Shown: positions 1 to 8,355 of the stretch, one piece after another
Layout of the letters: every line of letters begins with the position of its first letter
Position numbering within the stretch: position 1 is the stretch's first letter
NCBI GenBank assembly: GCA_050942995.1
Contig: JBMNOI010000034.1
Span: 1-32,020, forward strand
Origin: JBMNOI01 sp050942995
GTDB taxonomy: Bacteria > Chloroflexota > Anaerolineae > UBA1429
DNA length: 32,020 bases
Direction of reading: 5' to 3'
Made by a program: the position numbers and the translations under genes
The notes under the pieces: generated by a model
The model's database searches: none
What the model saw: the letters and a program-made list of their open reading frames with translations, nothing else
What the model was told of the DNA's origin: nothing

Positions 1-1
1 C

Positions 2-769
2 GGCAGTGTGCAGCGTCGAGAGTACCAGGTGCCCCGTCTCGGCAGCCGTCAGCGCCGTCGTGATCGTCTCCAGATCGCGCATCTCGCCCACCAGAATCAC
101 ATCGGGGTCCTGACGCAGGGCATATTTGAGCGCCGAAGCAAACGTGGGTGTATCGCGACCCAGCTCTCGCTGGGTGATGAGGCTGCGCTTGTCCTCAAAG
201 ACATACTCGATGGGGTCCTCGCAAGTGATGATCCGCCGCGCTTCGCGCTCGTTGAGATAATCGATCATCGCCGCCAGCGTGGTGGACTTGCCGCTTCCGG
301 TAGGGCCGGTCACCAGGATCAAGCCTCGGGGCTTGAGCACCAGCTCTTTGCACACCGAGGGCAGGCGCAACTGGTCGATGCTGGGGATTTCCAGGCTCAA
401 ACGGCGCATGACCATGCTGATGGTGCCGCGCTGCCGGGCCACATTGACGCGAAAGCGGGCCACCCCCTCCACCTCGTAGGGCAGATCCAATTCCAGCTCT
501 TGCTCAAAGCGCTGACGTTGGGCTTCGCCGGTCACCTGCTGATAGAGGCGCTCCATATCCTCCGGGCGCAGAGGATCGTATACATTTTGCGGCCGCAGAT
601 CGCCATGAATACGAAATACCGGCGGGCGCCCTACCTTGAGGTGAATATCCGATGCGCCCAGACGGGTCATCCGTGTGAGTAATTCGTCGATGTGCACCTC
701 GGCAGATGGAGTGACCGATTCCACCGCCTGCATATCATAGATAGCATCGAGCCTCGGCCTGTCGGACAC
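2..769 (-). CDS. pilT: PilT-type twitching/retraction ATPase (3' part beyond the window)
   Basis: Hexameric ATPase of the GspE/PilT family that powers pilus retraction at the cytoplasmic face of the membrane. About 256 codons are visible. They include the PAS-like N-terminal region (SDIHLKVGRPPVFRIHG), the Walker A motif GPTGSGKST, the Asp box, a Walker B region (DPDVILVGEMRD) and the His box, with TGHLVLSTLHTA at the window edge. The C-terminal third is missing only because the window ends. The start is taken as GTG at 769 because a GGGAGG ribosome site lies about 7 bases upstream; no ATG fits as well. It is the last visible gene of the pilus operon, 69 bases after pilD. The order pilD then pilT, and the absence of the zinc-binding C4 motif typical of PilB, favour PilT over a second PilB. 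Confidence 0.93.
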   Translation of the reverse strand, partial: MSDRPRLDAIYDMQAVESVTPSAEVHIDELLTRMTRLGASDIHLKVGRPPVFRIHGDLRPQNVYDPLRPEDMERLYQQVTGEAQRQRFEQELELDLPYEVEGVARFRVNVARQRGTISMVMRRLSLEIPSIDQLRLPSVCKELVLKPRGLILVTGPTGSGKSTTLAAMIDYLNEREARRIITCEDPIEYVFEDKRSLITQRELGRDTPTFASALKYALRQDPDVILVGEMRDLETITTALTAAETGHLVLSTLHTA

Positions 770-838
770 GAGCGTCCTCCCTGATGTTCAATCGATGATG
801 GATGTCAGATCCGCCAGGATCCAGAGTCCGCCGCTCGC

Positions 839-1678
839 TCAGCGCATCAAATACCAGCGCAACAACGAGTCGCCATAGACCATGATGACAAATGTGGTGA
901 CGGCGATAAAAGGCGCAAAGGGAATGGCCGTCTTGCGGGTGGCCAGCCGGGTGATGAGCAGCACCGCGCTCACCACCCCACCCAGGATAAAGGAGCCGAA
1001 CACGGTGGCGATGGCCAGAGGAAAGGCCGTCACCAATCCGGCAAATCCCGCCAGCTTGACATCTCCGGCGCCGATGCCCCCGGGACTGATGATCCACAGG
1101 ATGAAAAAGATGCCAAAGGCCGTCACGCCACCCAGCACCTGGCTGATGGCCCCCATCTGCGCCGGAGAGAGGGCGACCTCCCCACGGCTGGCCGCCAGAC
1201 CCCACAAAAAGCCGTAGCGGCCAAAGGTGGGCGTGGATAGCCAGATCCCCCCAACGGCCGCAAGCAGAGCAAAGAGGATGGACGGCAATACGATGGCGTT
1301 GGGGATGATGTGCCGCTCCAGGTCGATGGTCACGATGACGACAAGAATCGCGGTGTACACGCTGGGCAGCAACAGCTCGAACGAAAAGCCGTACACGATG
1401 GCCAGGAAGAAGAAGAGCGCCCCCGTCGCCAGTTCGACCAGCAGCACCCGAGGCGGAATGGGCTCACCGCACGATCGGCAACGCCCCCGCAGCCACAGGT
1501 AGCTGACGACCGGAATCAGGTCTCGCACGGCCAGCCGTCGGCCACACTTTGGACAGTGAGAGGGGGGGCGCAGGAGCGATTGCTTCTCCGGCACCCGATC
1601 GGCCACCACGTTCAAAAAGCTTCCCACAACCAGCCCCAGGAGCCCATGTGCCACCCGCCAGATCCAGATTGTCGCCAT
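839..1678 (-). CDS. pilD: Prepilin peptidase / N-methyltransferase, PilD (A24 family)
   Basis: Bifunctional membrane aspartyl protease that cleaves type IV prepilin leader peptides after glycine and methylates the new N terminus. The 279-residue protein has the full family layout: an N-terminal membrane segment with GSFLNVVADR, the zinc-type tetracysteine in the methylase domain (C42, C45, C67, C70), then several membrane helices with the two catalytic aspartates, D119 in TIDLERHIIPN and D206 in GGIGAGDVKL. Length is normal for the family. The ATG lies just past the stop of pilM, and an AGAGG ribosome site is embedded in the end of pilM, so translation is probably coupled. Its substrates in this window would be the minor pilin-like proteins at 12523-13493, and elsewhere the major pilin. 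Confidence 0.96.
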   Translation of the reverse strand: MATIWIWRVAHGLLGLVVGSFLNVVADRVPEKQSLLRPPSHCPKCGRRLAVRDLIPVVSYLWLRGRCRSCGEPIPPRVLLVELATGALFFFLAIVYGFSFELLLPSVYTAILVVIVTIDLERHIIPNAIVLPSILFALLAAVGGIWLSTPTFGRYGFLWGLAASRGEVALSPAQMGAISQVLGGVTAFGIFFILWIISPGGIGAGDVKLAGFAGLVTAFPLAIATVFGSFILGGVVSAVLLITRLATRKTAIPFAPFIAVTTFVIMVYGDSLLRWYLMR

Positions 1679-1680
1679 GG

Positions 1681-2577
1681 TTACCTCTTTTTCAGGGCCA
1701 GGCCCAGGTTGGTCATGAATTGCGCCACCGGCATCTCATCAGGGCACGGGATGGGCGGCGCGGCATGCTCCACCGACCGCTTGAGGGCGTTGCGCAGGTA
1801 ATCGATGTGCTCCCGATCCTCCAGCAGGTGCCCCACCGCATAGATCGTCGCCTCCGGTCTGATGGGCGCGCTGGTGTGGCTGTCGTTGTAGAACCGCACC
1901 GTCTGAACCACCTCTTGCACCAGGCGATCCAGTTTGCCGGTGATATCCAGTTGCTCCCGTTCGAGGGAAAAGGTGCGCATGATGGCCGGCAAATACTCGA
2001 CCACCAGCACGATATCCAGCATATCCTCTTCCATGCTGATGATGACCGTCTCGGGCTGCTTTACCGCCCGAATCAATGCCAGCGGCTTGAGATCCATCGA
2101 AAAGGGCGGAATACCGGCCGCCTCCAGAGTGTGAATCTGTGCGTCGACCAGCTCTCGCGGCACCCCCAGGAGATAGATGCGCTGCTGCTCGCCGCCATCG
2201 GGCATAGATTGCCACGAGAGATACAGATCATCCAGCGAGATGGGCATCTCTTTTTTCGCCTCGCGCGAGATCGCCTCCTCCAGCAGCGAGGCCTGCAGGC
2301 GCGGCAACGTCAACAGCCGCGGGATCGAGCGCAACGCGCAGATGCCGGTGATCACCCGCTTGCGTAAAAGCGCCTGCTCCTGAAACAGTTCGTCGATGAT
2401 ACGGCCCATCTCCGCAGCATCGGTGATCAACCCCTCGGTAACCAACCCCTCAGGCAGAGGCACACTGCCCCAACGGCTCACCCGGCCACCCTCCGTGGCC
2501 AGATAGCGCAGGTCGGTCGATTCGGCATAGAGCGTTACCACATCGCGTGGATGAGTCGCCCGGCTGAACAAAGCCAT
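1681..2577 (-). CDS. pilM: PilM-like actin-fold protein of the pilus alignment complex
   Basis: Cytoplasmic actin-like protein that binds the N terminus of PilN and links the PilB/PilT motors to the inner-membrane PilN/PilO complex. The 298-residue product is shorter than typical PilM (about 350) and divergent. It keeps recognisable family stretches (SLLEEAISREAKKEMPISLDDLYLSW, the AAGI/MDLKPLALIRA region and LVQEVVQTVRFYNDSH) but lacks a clear N-terminal DIGSxxI phosphate-binding motif, so ATP binding is uncertain. An AAGGAA ribosome site sits 7 bases before the ATG. Normal operons run pilM-N-O-P-Q; here pilM has moved to after pilN, pilO and the LysM gene. The assignment rests on both residual similarity and neighbours. 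Confidence 0.8.
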   Translation of the reverse strand: MALFSRATHPRDVVTLYAESTDLRYLATEGGRVSRWGSVPLPEGLVTEGLITDAAEMGRIIDELFQEQALLRKRVITGICALRSIPRLLTLPRLQASLLEEAISREAKKEMPISLDDLYLSWQSMPDGGEQQRIYLLGVPRELVDAQIHTLEAAGIPPFSMDLKPLALIRAVKQPETVIISMEEDMLDIVLVVEYLPAIMRTFSLEREQLDITGKLDRLVQEVVQTVRFYNDSHTSAPIRPEATIYAVGHLLEDREHIDYLRNALKRSVEHAAPPIPCPDEMPVAQFMTNLGLALKKR

Positions 2578-2592
2578 GTCGTCGTTCCTTCG

Positions 2593-3891
2593 TCAGGGGA
2601 TGTACAGTGTCTGCCCCACCCGAATATTGGTATTGACCAATCCGTTCGCCTGCATGATGGCGTGCACCGTCGTGCCGTAGCACCGCGAGATGCTGAACAG
2701 GGTATCTCCCTTTTTCACCACATGCACCCGTCCCGGATACGACGGTACATGGGGCGCCGGAACCAGCGGCCAGCCCGTCCAGTCAACCGGCGGGATCACC
2801 AGCCGCTGACAGACAAAGATATGCGTCGTAGACAGGCCGTTAGCCGCCATCAGCGCATGAACGGTGACATGATACTTCTTCGAGATGCTGAACAGCGTTT
2901 CACCCGGCTGCACGATGTGGATGATGGGCCCCGGGTGTACGGCCGACGGGATGCAGAGCACCGAATAGGCATAGATGGTCGTCGTCTTGAGATTGTTCGC
3001 CGCCATAATGGCCGCTACGGTGGTATTGTACTTGCGCGCAATCGAGAAGAGGGTCTCACCCGGCTGCACGATGTGGACGATGGGGCCCGGTGGGGGGAAC
3101 CCCGCCGGAATCCACAGCACATCGCCAATGCGGATGTTGTAAGTCAGCAATCCGTTGGCCTGCATGATGGCCTCAACCGTCGTGCCATAGCGTCGGGCGA
3201 GGGAGTAAAGCGTATCGCCCGTCTGCACCACATGCGTAATCGGTGAGGACAGCCCCGGCCCGGCGTGGGTTGTAGGAACCACCGTCACCGGATAGGTCGG
3301 CGCCACAGTCACAGTGGGCGTGGGCGGCACGGAGGTGGGCGTTTGCGGCGTCGGACAATAGCGGTTGAGGAGCTCCAGCCCCACCAGCGCCTCCTGCCCG
3401 TCAGGGCGAAGCATCAACGCCAGTTGGAATTGCTGTAACGACATGGCGCACTGTCCGTCGGTCAGCGACTGGTACCCGTAGCTGATATGCGCCTGATACT
3501 GGCGATCCTGAATGCCGGGATATTCCGGGTCGATGGCGATGATGAGATCGATGAGCCGCAGAGCCTCAGCCCAGTCCTGCCGGGTCCAGGCGGCATCCAG
3601 CTCGGCGAGGAGCTGCTGCAACATGCCGTCGCCCTCATCCTGCGGCACGACGACGCGAACCGGTTCGCCCACGGCGGGACGCTCTGCCGCATAGACCGCA
3701 CCACCGAACAGCATAGAGAGCAACACCAGGGCGATCAGCACCGGGTAAAGCCCTCCGCCCGGCACCCTACGCGACAGATCGCGATGCCGCGCCACGATTC
3801 CACCGGCACGAGGCTTTTTCCATGAGCCGGCATCCCGCGAATATCCCTCGGGGCGGCTCCTGATCGAGCGAACATGCATTGGATCGCTCAT
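2593..3891 (-). CDS. Membrane-anchored protein with four LysM repeats, in the pilP/pilQ position
   Basis: Predicted cell-wall-binding protein. From the chosen start it has a basic N-terminal tail, one membrane segment or uncleaved signal (LYPVLIALVLLSMLFGGAVYA), a TPR-like helical region (AWTRQDWAEALRLIDLIIAIDPEY onward), a Thr/Pro/Val-rich linker, then four LysM units. Each begins H-(I/V)-V-(Q/K)-x-G-(D/E)-T-L-(F/Y)-S and ends in a Leu-x-Ile-Pro type strand; LysM modules bind the glycan backbone of peptidoglycan. The start at 3891 overlaps the pilO stop as TGATG, a typical coupling arrangement. A GTG at 3924 would add 11 residues and is less likely. Its place after pilO is where PilP and the PilQ secretin normally lie, suggesting it ties the pilus machine to the wall. 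That role is inferred. Confidence 0.85.
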   Translation of the reverse strand: MSDPMHVRSIRSRPEGYSRDAGSWKKPRAGGIVARHRDLSRRVPGGGLYPVLIALVLLSMLFGGAVYAAERPAVGEPVRVVVPQDEGDGMLQQLLAELDAAWTRQDWAEALRLIDLIIAIDPEYPGIQDRQYQAHISYGYQSLTDGQCAMSLQQFQLALMLRPDGQEALVGLELLNRYCPTPQTPTSVPPTPTVTVAPTYPVTVVPTTHAGPGLSSPITHVVQTGDTLYSLARRYGTTVEAIMQANGLLTYNIRIGDVLWIPAGFPPPGPIVHIVQPGETLFSIARKYNTTVAAIMAANNLKTTTIYAYSVLCIPSAVHPGPIIHIVQPGETLFSISKKYHVTVHALMAANGLSTTHIFVCQRLVIPPVDWTGWPLVPAPHVPSYPGRVHVVKKGDTLFSISRCYGTTVHAIMQANGLVNTNIRVGQTLYIP

Positions 3892-4727
3892 CACATCCAG
3901 CACTCCTTCCAATTGATCGCACACGCTATCCCGGTCGGTGTGAAATCGTCGGTCCTTCCGGGCAATCGCTCTGGATTCATCGGGCCGGACGCATCATAGC
4001 GAGCAGAGCGCCGCAGCAGCGTTCTTTCCCCTGATGAGGCCTCTGTCAGCTCCACATCCGCCGCCGACGGCTCGGCCTCATCCGCCTCCATCTCTGGCTC
4101 CGGCGCGAGGGGAAGCTCGCCATCCGGTTCGACCGCCATCTGGCCCCAGATCTGATTCGAATAGTACACATACAGATCGAATTCGCCCGCCGCCGGATCC
4201 TCTTCGGCGATACGCAAGTTCTCCAGGATAAAGGCCCTGTACGGCCCACGGGCGATATGCCCCCAGAAGGCCAGTAGATTGGGCACATGTCCCCGCACGG
4301 TAACAAGGTACCGCTCGACGCCATAGGCCCATTGCGGCTCTTCATCTTCCTGAAGCCGCACCGCCTCCATACGGGTGAGCTGCACATCGTACAGGACGGC
4401 ATATTCATAGAATCGCGACAACTCGGCGGCGGCCTCCTCGCCGGTGGGGTACCCCTGCAACAGCTCGTCCAGACGCGCCTGCTGCGTCTGTATGTATTCG
4501 CGCATCCCCTCCGGCCCGCCCATCTGTAACGCCTCAATCTGTTCGATGGCCTCCAGAGCGCCTTCATAATCGGCCTGCAGCGCATTCCGCTCGGCGATCG
4601 CCGCCACCAGAGAGCTGAGCACTACGGCAAAGACCACAAAGGACACCGCCAGCGCCCCCACAGCCGCTACGCTGCGCGGATCCTTGATCTTGATCGCTTT
4701 GAGCAGATCTTTGACATCCATGTTCAT
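3891..4727 (-). CDS. pilO: PilO-like alignment-complex protein
   Basis: Bitopic inner-membrane protein expected to pair with PilN. The 278-residue product has a short cytoplasmic tail, one membrane helix (VAAVGALAVSFVVFAVVLSSLVAAI, about residues 20-44), a coiled-coil segment (ERNALQADYEGALEAIEQIEAL), then a ferredoxin-like domain typical of PilO (YAVLYDVQLTRMEAV; YLVTVRGHVPNLLAFWGHI; GEFDLYVYY as last strand near residue 190). After this comes an acidic, low-complexity C-terminal extension of roughly 85 residues (EPEMEADEAEPSAADVEL) that ordinary PilO lacks. The ATG overlaps the pilN stop as ATGA, so pilN and pilO are translationally coupled. Sequence similarity is weak, as is usual for PilO; layout and position carry the call. 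Confidence 0.85.
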   Translation of the reverse strand: MNMDVKDLLKAIKIKDPRSVAAVGALAVSFVVFAVVLSSLVAAIAERNALQADYEGALEAIEQIEALQMGGPEGMREYIQTQQARLDELLQGYPTGEEAAAELSRFYEYAVLYDVQLTRMEAVRLQEDEEPQWAYGVERYLVTVRGHVPNLLAFWGHIARGPYRAFILENLRIAEEDPAAGEFDLYVYYSNQIWGQMAVEPDGELPLAPEPEMEADEAEPSAADVELTEASSGERTLLRRSARYDASGPMNPERLPGRTDDFTPTGIACAINWKECWM

Positions 4728-7700
4728 GGCGTCACCGGCCTCATCCTGAGCAGGAGCATGAACTGCACCGTCTCACCCTCCACATCCTGCGCCGGGGGAG
4801 CCATCAACGGCTTGATCGCCAAAGGGACGTCATCCCGCGCTGTGGCAAAGTGATAGACCGCCCTATCGCCATTTCCATCATCGGCGCGCCCATAGCCTAC
4901 AGGGCCGGGATAGCTCGTAGTGGCCGTCGGCGTCGGTGTCGTCGCGGAAGGCACAGAGGTAGACGTTGCGGTTGGTGTGGCCGACGGGACCGTCGTCGGC
5001 GTCCGGGTAGGGGTCGGGGTCGGCGTAGCAGGTATCGAGCCGAGTTCGTAGGCTCGGACATAGTATAGCATATTCGGGCCAAAGTCGCCTTTATTATAGA
5101 TCCTGATCGTGACCTCGACCGGCGCGGTGCTGCCCGAGGCAAACATCCCCTCGAACTCGATCCGCGAGTTGGTATAGGCCGAGTCCGGCAGCGCTCTGTC
5201 GTTCATGCAGCCTGATGGCCCGCAGTGCTGCACCGGCCCCGTGGCAACCATGATGGTGTCTACTCCCGGCATCAGCGGATCGCACAACAGAGCCTCCGGG
5301 TCGAACGGAACCGTGCCGGTCACAGGGTCGGACGGCATGGCGCCGTTGCCGCAGGTCATGACCGCATAGCGCTTGCCCGGCTCGGCCATCAACACCACCT
5401 GATCGATATCCCCCGCCGGATCAAAAGTTCGCTGCTGCACCTCCCCCGGCGCGATGGGGCGCTCGACCTCCAGATCCGGCTCGTATGCATCATCCGGAAG
5501 GTCCCCCAGATCGTCCACCCGCACCATGTAGCGCCTGTCCACGCCGAACTGTCCCTTGTTGCCGATATAGACCGTCACCTGAGCCGGATCGGTGCCGTCG
5601 TGATAGAACGAGAGATAGGACGACGCATCCCCCGGAGCGCGATCGTCGTTGTTCAGATAACGCGCGTCTACATAGAGGTTCAGCACCGTATCCACGCCCG
5701 GCGCAAGAGAATACGTCTGGACGACATAGCGCCGGTAAGGTTGAGCGGTAAAGCGTACCCGGTCGACATCGTTGTGTGGATGAAACGCCCTCTGCTGTGG
5801 CGCGCCGATCTGGATCGGCACGCCGTTCACATCATCCGGCTCGTAAGGATCGCCCTCACCCAGATCGTCCAGATGGATCATGTACCACTTGTCCGGACCC
5901 CATCCCTCATCCTTTTCGCTCAGGTTACGAATGGTGATGATCACGCCGGTGTGGTGGGGCAAATAGTTCTGGAACTCGATGAACGACGACAGATCGGTGC
6001 CCGACCGATTGTCATGCTCCAGACGACGACCCGCCAGCTCGACGGTCAGATGAGTATCCACCTCTTCTGCCAGATTCGACGTATACACCCGGTAGACATG
6101 ATGGGGCGCCGCCAGAAAGAATACCTTGTCGATATCCCCCTTGGGGTTAAAGGTGCGTTGCTGGGGCGCACCCGGGCGGATCTCGGCGCCGCTCAGGTCG
6201 TCGGGCTCATAGGCGTCGTCCATGCCCCCGCTGATATCCCGCACCTGCAGATCGTAGCGCATCGTCGGGTCGTACTGCCCCTTGTTCGTCACGGTGATGA
6301 AAACCGGCGCATCTCCGCTCCGATTGTACACATCCACCGATGAACCCAGATCGCCCGGCGCCCGATCGTCGTTGGCATAGACGGCGCCACCGAACTGCAC
6401 GGTGAGCATCGTATCGACGCCCGGGGCCAGGTTCACCGTCTCGATGCGATAGCTTCGCCCGGCCTTGGCGGTAAACACCGCCCGATCACGATCTCCCGTC
6501 GGGCAAAAGGTGCGCTCCTGCACGCTGCCGGGCACCATGAATCGCGGCACGGTGTCGTCCGGCTCGTAACGATCACCACAGTCTGGTGTCGCCGTTGCCG
6601 TCGGGCTGCCCGGTGAGGGCGTGCCGCTCGCCTGCGGCGTGAGTGTCGCCTTGGCCGTGGCCGTCAGCGCCGGCGGCTCGCCGCCGCTGTGTTCGGTCAC
6701 CGTCACCGTATAGGCCTTGTCCGGCCCGTACTGCCCCCGATTGGTAATCGATACGCCCGCCACACCATCCTGCACGGCGGTGAACACGACCTGGGATGAG
6801 AGATCGGTGGCCGATACGTCCTCGTGACGATAGAATGCGCCGTGCACCAGCACCGAGAGCACCGTATCCACCTCCGGAGCGAGATCGGTCGTGCGCACCG
6901 TATAGGTGTATCCGGCGCGCACCGGAATCTCGACGCGATCCACATCACCCGCAGGATCGAACGTGCGCCGTTGCGTTTCACCCGGGCGAAGCGGCACGGG
7001 AGCGAGATCGTCGGGCTCGTAGGTGTCCCCCGCACCTCCCGACGCCTGCACGACGCGCAACGTATACCAGTTGTCCGGACCGAATTCGCCCCGATTCGTG
7101 ATCCGGATGGTCATTTGGGCATGACCCGATGCGGGCGCCCGCATACCGGCAACCACCGCCGCCGTTCCCGAGGCAGCGCCACCGGGACACGCACAAGGCC
7201 CCACCGGCGCTCCGGCGCCGCACTCGGCCCCCTGTATCACCTGCCCCCCCACAGTGACCTGCAAAGAGAGCGATACGCCCGCCGCCCGGGGCACCCCCTG
7301 TACGCAATATTCCACCCCGGCCTGCCCGACAAAGACGGCCTGATCGATATCCCCCGTCGGATTAAAGTTGCGCCACTGCGTCTCGCCCAGGGCGATCGAT
7401 TTGGGCTCGTGATCGTCGATCTCGTACGCATCATAAAAGAGATCGGGAGCTGTAAGGGGAGCGGTGGGCGTGGAATCCGGCGGCTCACCCGGCGATGCAG
7501 GGGGTGTACCGTCCGGGCCCGACGCCGGTGTGCCGGGGTGAGGCACGACGGTAAGGGGTTGATCGGATCTTTCGATAGACTGGATGATCACGCGCTGAAA
7601 GACGCCCGAATCCTCCAGCCTGTTCGCATAATGCAACACGTCGTCCTGGGTTCGTGCCAGGCCGCTCAGCGAAAGATCATCGCCGTCCTGGAAAAAGGTC

Positions 7701-8140
7701 TGTAGCTGGATATGCTCGCTGTCGTACTGCAAGATTGCATCCAGCACCGGAGCCCAATCGCGATAGCGTGCCGCGACGGTGGGATGGAGGGTCTGAATCG
7801 CCTCTGCGGCCTGCTGTAGCCGCTCCAGCTCCTCGTTCAGCTCGGCCATCTCGGGGGCCGGTGTACGCAGCGCCTGCAACGTCCCCCGAGCTCGTCTGGC
7901 CTGGCTATCGAGATCGCGCACATCGCTTCGCACGCTGTACATCAGGATAAACCCGGGGAGAAGCGAGAGCGTCAGCACCGCCGCCACGATCCATACGATC
8001 CGAATGATGGGCGGAGTAACCCGAGGCCGATATTGCTCCGGGAGGATGTTGAGATCGATCGGTTCAGGTCCCTGCGCCTTGGGCATGATGGTCTCGATGA
8101 ATGAAAAAGTTCGCGATGACAGGCGCCGAGCCCGGGCCAC
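4724..8140 (-). CDS. pilN: Giant PilN-like protein with six PPC-like repeat domains inserted
   Basis: The N terminus is PilN: the PilM-binding motif PIDLNILPEQYRP (residues 28-40), one membrane helix (about 45-70), a coiled coil (75-118), and the first part of a ferredoxin-like domain (WAPVLDAILQYDSEHIQL to SGVFQRVIIQSIE, about 129-190). Then come a Pro/Thr linker and six repeats of about 110-160 residues, each built as YEPDD, a GE-x-Q-x-R-x-F-x-P-x-GDxD strand pair, LAPGVDT and GQ(Y/F)GPD-x-x-Y. These resemble PPC (bacterial pre-peptidase C-terminal) beta-sandwiches. A TP-rich linker and a final strand GETVQFMLLLRMRP (about 1122-1135) follow. The last strand looks like the normal end of PilN, so the repeats appear inserted within the fold. 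Usual PilN is about 200 residues; this is 1138. The GTG at 8140 has a weak GAGG site; an ATG at 8086 (1120 residues) is an equally likely start and closer to family N termini. Confidence 0.88.
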   Translation of the reverse strand: MARARRLSSRTFSFIETIMPKAQGPEPIDLNILPEQYRPRVTPPIIRIVWIVAAVLTLSLLPGFILMYSVRSDVRDLDSQARRARGTLQALRTPAPEMAELNEELERLQQAAEAIQTLHPTVAARYRDWAPVLDAILQYDSEHIQLQTFFQDGDDLSLSGLARTQDDVLHYANRLEDSGVFQRVIIQSIERSDQPLTVVPHPGTPASGPDGTPPASPGEPPDSTPTAPLTAPDLFYDAYEIDDHEPKSIALGETQWRNFNPTGDIDQAVFVGQAGVEYCVQGVPRAAGVSLSLQVTVGGQVIQGAECGAGAPVGPCACPGGAASGTAAVVAGMRAPASGHAQMTIRITNRGEFGPDNWYTLRVVQASGGAGDTYEPDDLAPVPLRPGETQRRTFDPAGDVDRVEIPVRAGYTYTVRTTDLAPEVDTVLSVLVHGAFYRHEDVSATDLSSQVVFTAVQDGVAGVSITNRGQYGPDKAYTVTVTEHSGGEPPALTATAKATLTPQASGTPSPGSPTATATPDCGDRYEPDDTVPRFMVPGSVQERTFCPTGDRDRAVFTAKAGRSYRIETVNLAPGVDTMLTVQFGGAVYANDDRAPGDLGSSVDVYNRSGDAPVFITVTNKGQYDPTMRYDLQVRDISGGMDDAYEPDDLSGAEIRPGAPQQRTFNPKGDIDKVFFLAAPHHVYRVYTSNLAEEVDTHLTVELAGRRLEHDNRSGTDLSSFIEFQNYLPHHTGVIITIRNLSEKDEGWGPDKWYMIHLDDLGEGDPYEPDDVNGVPIQIGAPQQRAFHPHNDVDRVRFTAQPYRRYVVQTYSLAPGVDTVLNLYVDARYLNNDDRAPGDASSYLSFYHDGTDPAQVTVYIGNKGQFGVDRRYMVRVDDLGDLPDDAYEPDLEVERPIAPGEVQQRTFDPAGDIDQVVLMAEPGKRYAVMTCGNGAMPSDPVTGTVPFDPEALLCDPLMPGVDTIMVATGPVQHCGPSGCMNDRALPDSAYTNSRIEFEGMFASGSTAPVEVTIRIYNKGDFGPNMLYYVRAYELGSIPATPTPTPTRTPTTVPSATPTATSTSVPSATTPTPTATTSYPGPVGYGRADDGNGDRAVYHFATARDDVPLAIKPLMAPPAQDVEGETVQFMLLLRMRPVTP

Positions 8141-8198
8141 ACACGGCCTCGCCAGATCCCCCGGAGCCGTTAATACCCTCTACAACCTGTAAAATACC

Positions 8199-8239
8199 GC
8201 TACAATCCGTCGAGGTCCAATGATCTGGCCGATTGTAGC
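8199..8239. repeat. Perfect 9-bp inverted repeat overlapping the -10 upstream of pilN
   Basis: GCTACAATC at 8199-8207 and GATTGTAGC at 8231-8239 are exact inverted copies separated by 23 bases. The second arm covers the -10 hexamer of the predicted minus-strand promoter at 8232-8260. This arrangement would suit an operator for a dimeric regulator or a leader hairpin. No protein can be named as the binder. Confidence 0.5.
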
Positions 8240-8260
8240 ATATCCCCGTACACCTGTCAC
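8232..8260 (-). promoter_or_regulatory. Predicted internal sigma70-type promoter before pilN
   Basis: On the minus strand GTGACA (8260-8255, one mismatch to TTGACA), a 17-base spacer and TACAAT (8237-8232) lie in the 215-base gap between the Asp-box gene and pilN. TG at -15/-14 gives an extended -10 (TGCTACAAT). It would let pilN-O-LysM-M-D-T be expressed apart from the upstream pilB-C-minor pilin genes. Confidence 0.6.
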
Positions 8261-8355
8261 CCGTTCGGGTATCTAGTTTACCTCAAAACAATGGTCGATA
8301 GCGTTTTTTGGAGCATATTTCACGCCAATTTAACGCAAGCGCGTCCTTTTAGCGC

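Noticed and set aside
2..769. Second PilB instead of PilT
   Set aside because: The N-terminal region is PilT-like and starts shortly before SDIHLK; there is no MshEN domain, and PilB is already present at 14707-16617.
5225..6343. Long plus-strand open frame of 372 codons opposite pilN
   Set aside because: It is antisense to a well-supported repeat gene, has no family resemblance and reflects the high-GC codon pattern of the repeats. The same holds for long antisense frames at 8-682, 1549-2367, 13472-14353 and 15172-16323.
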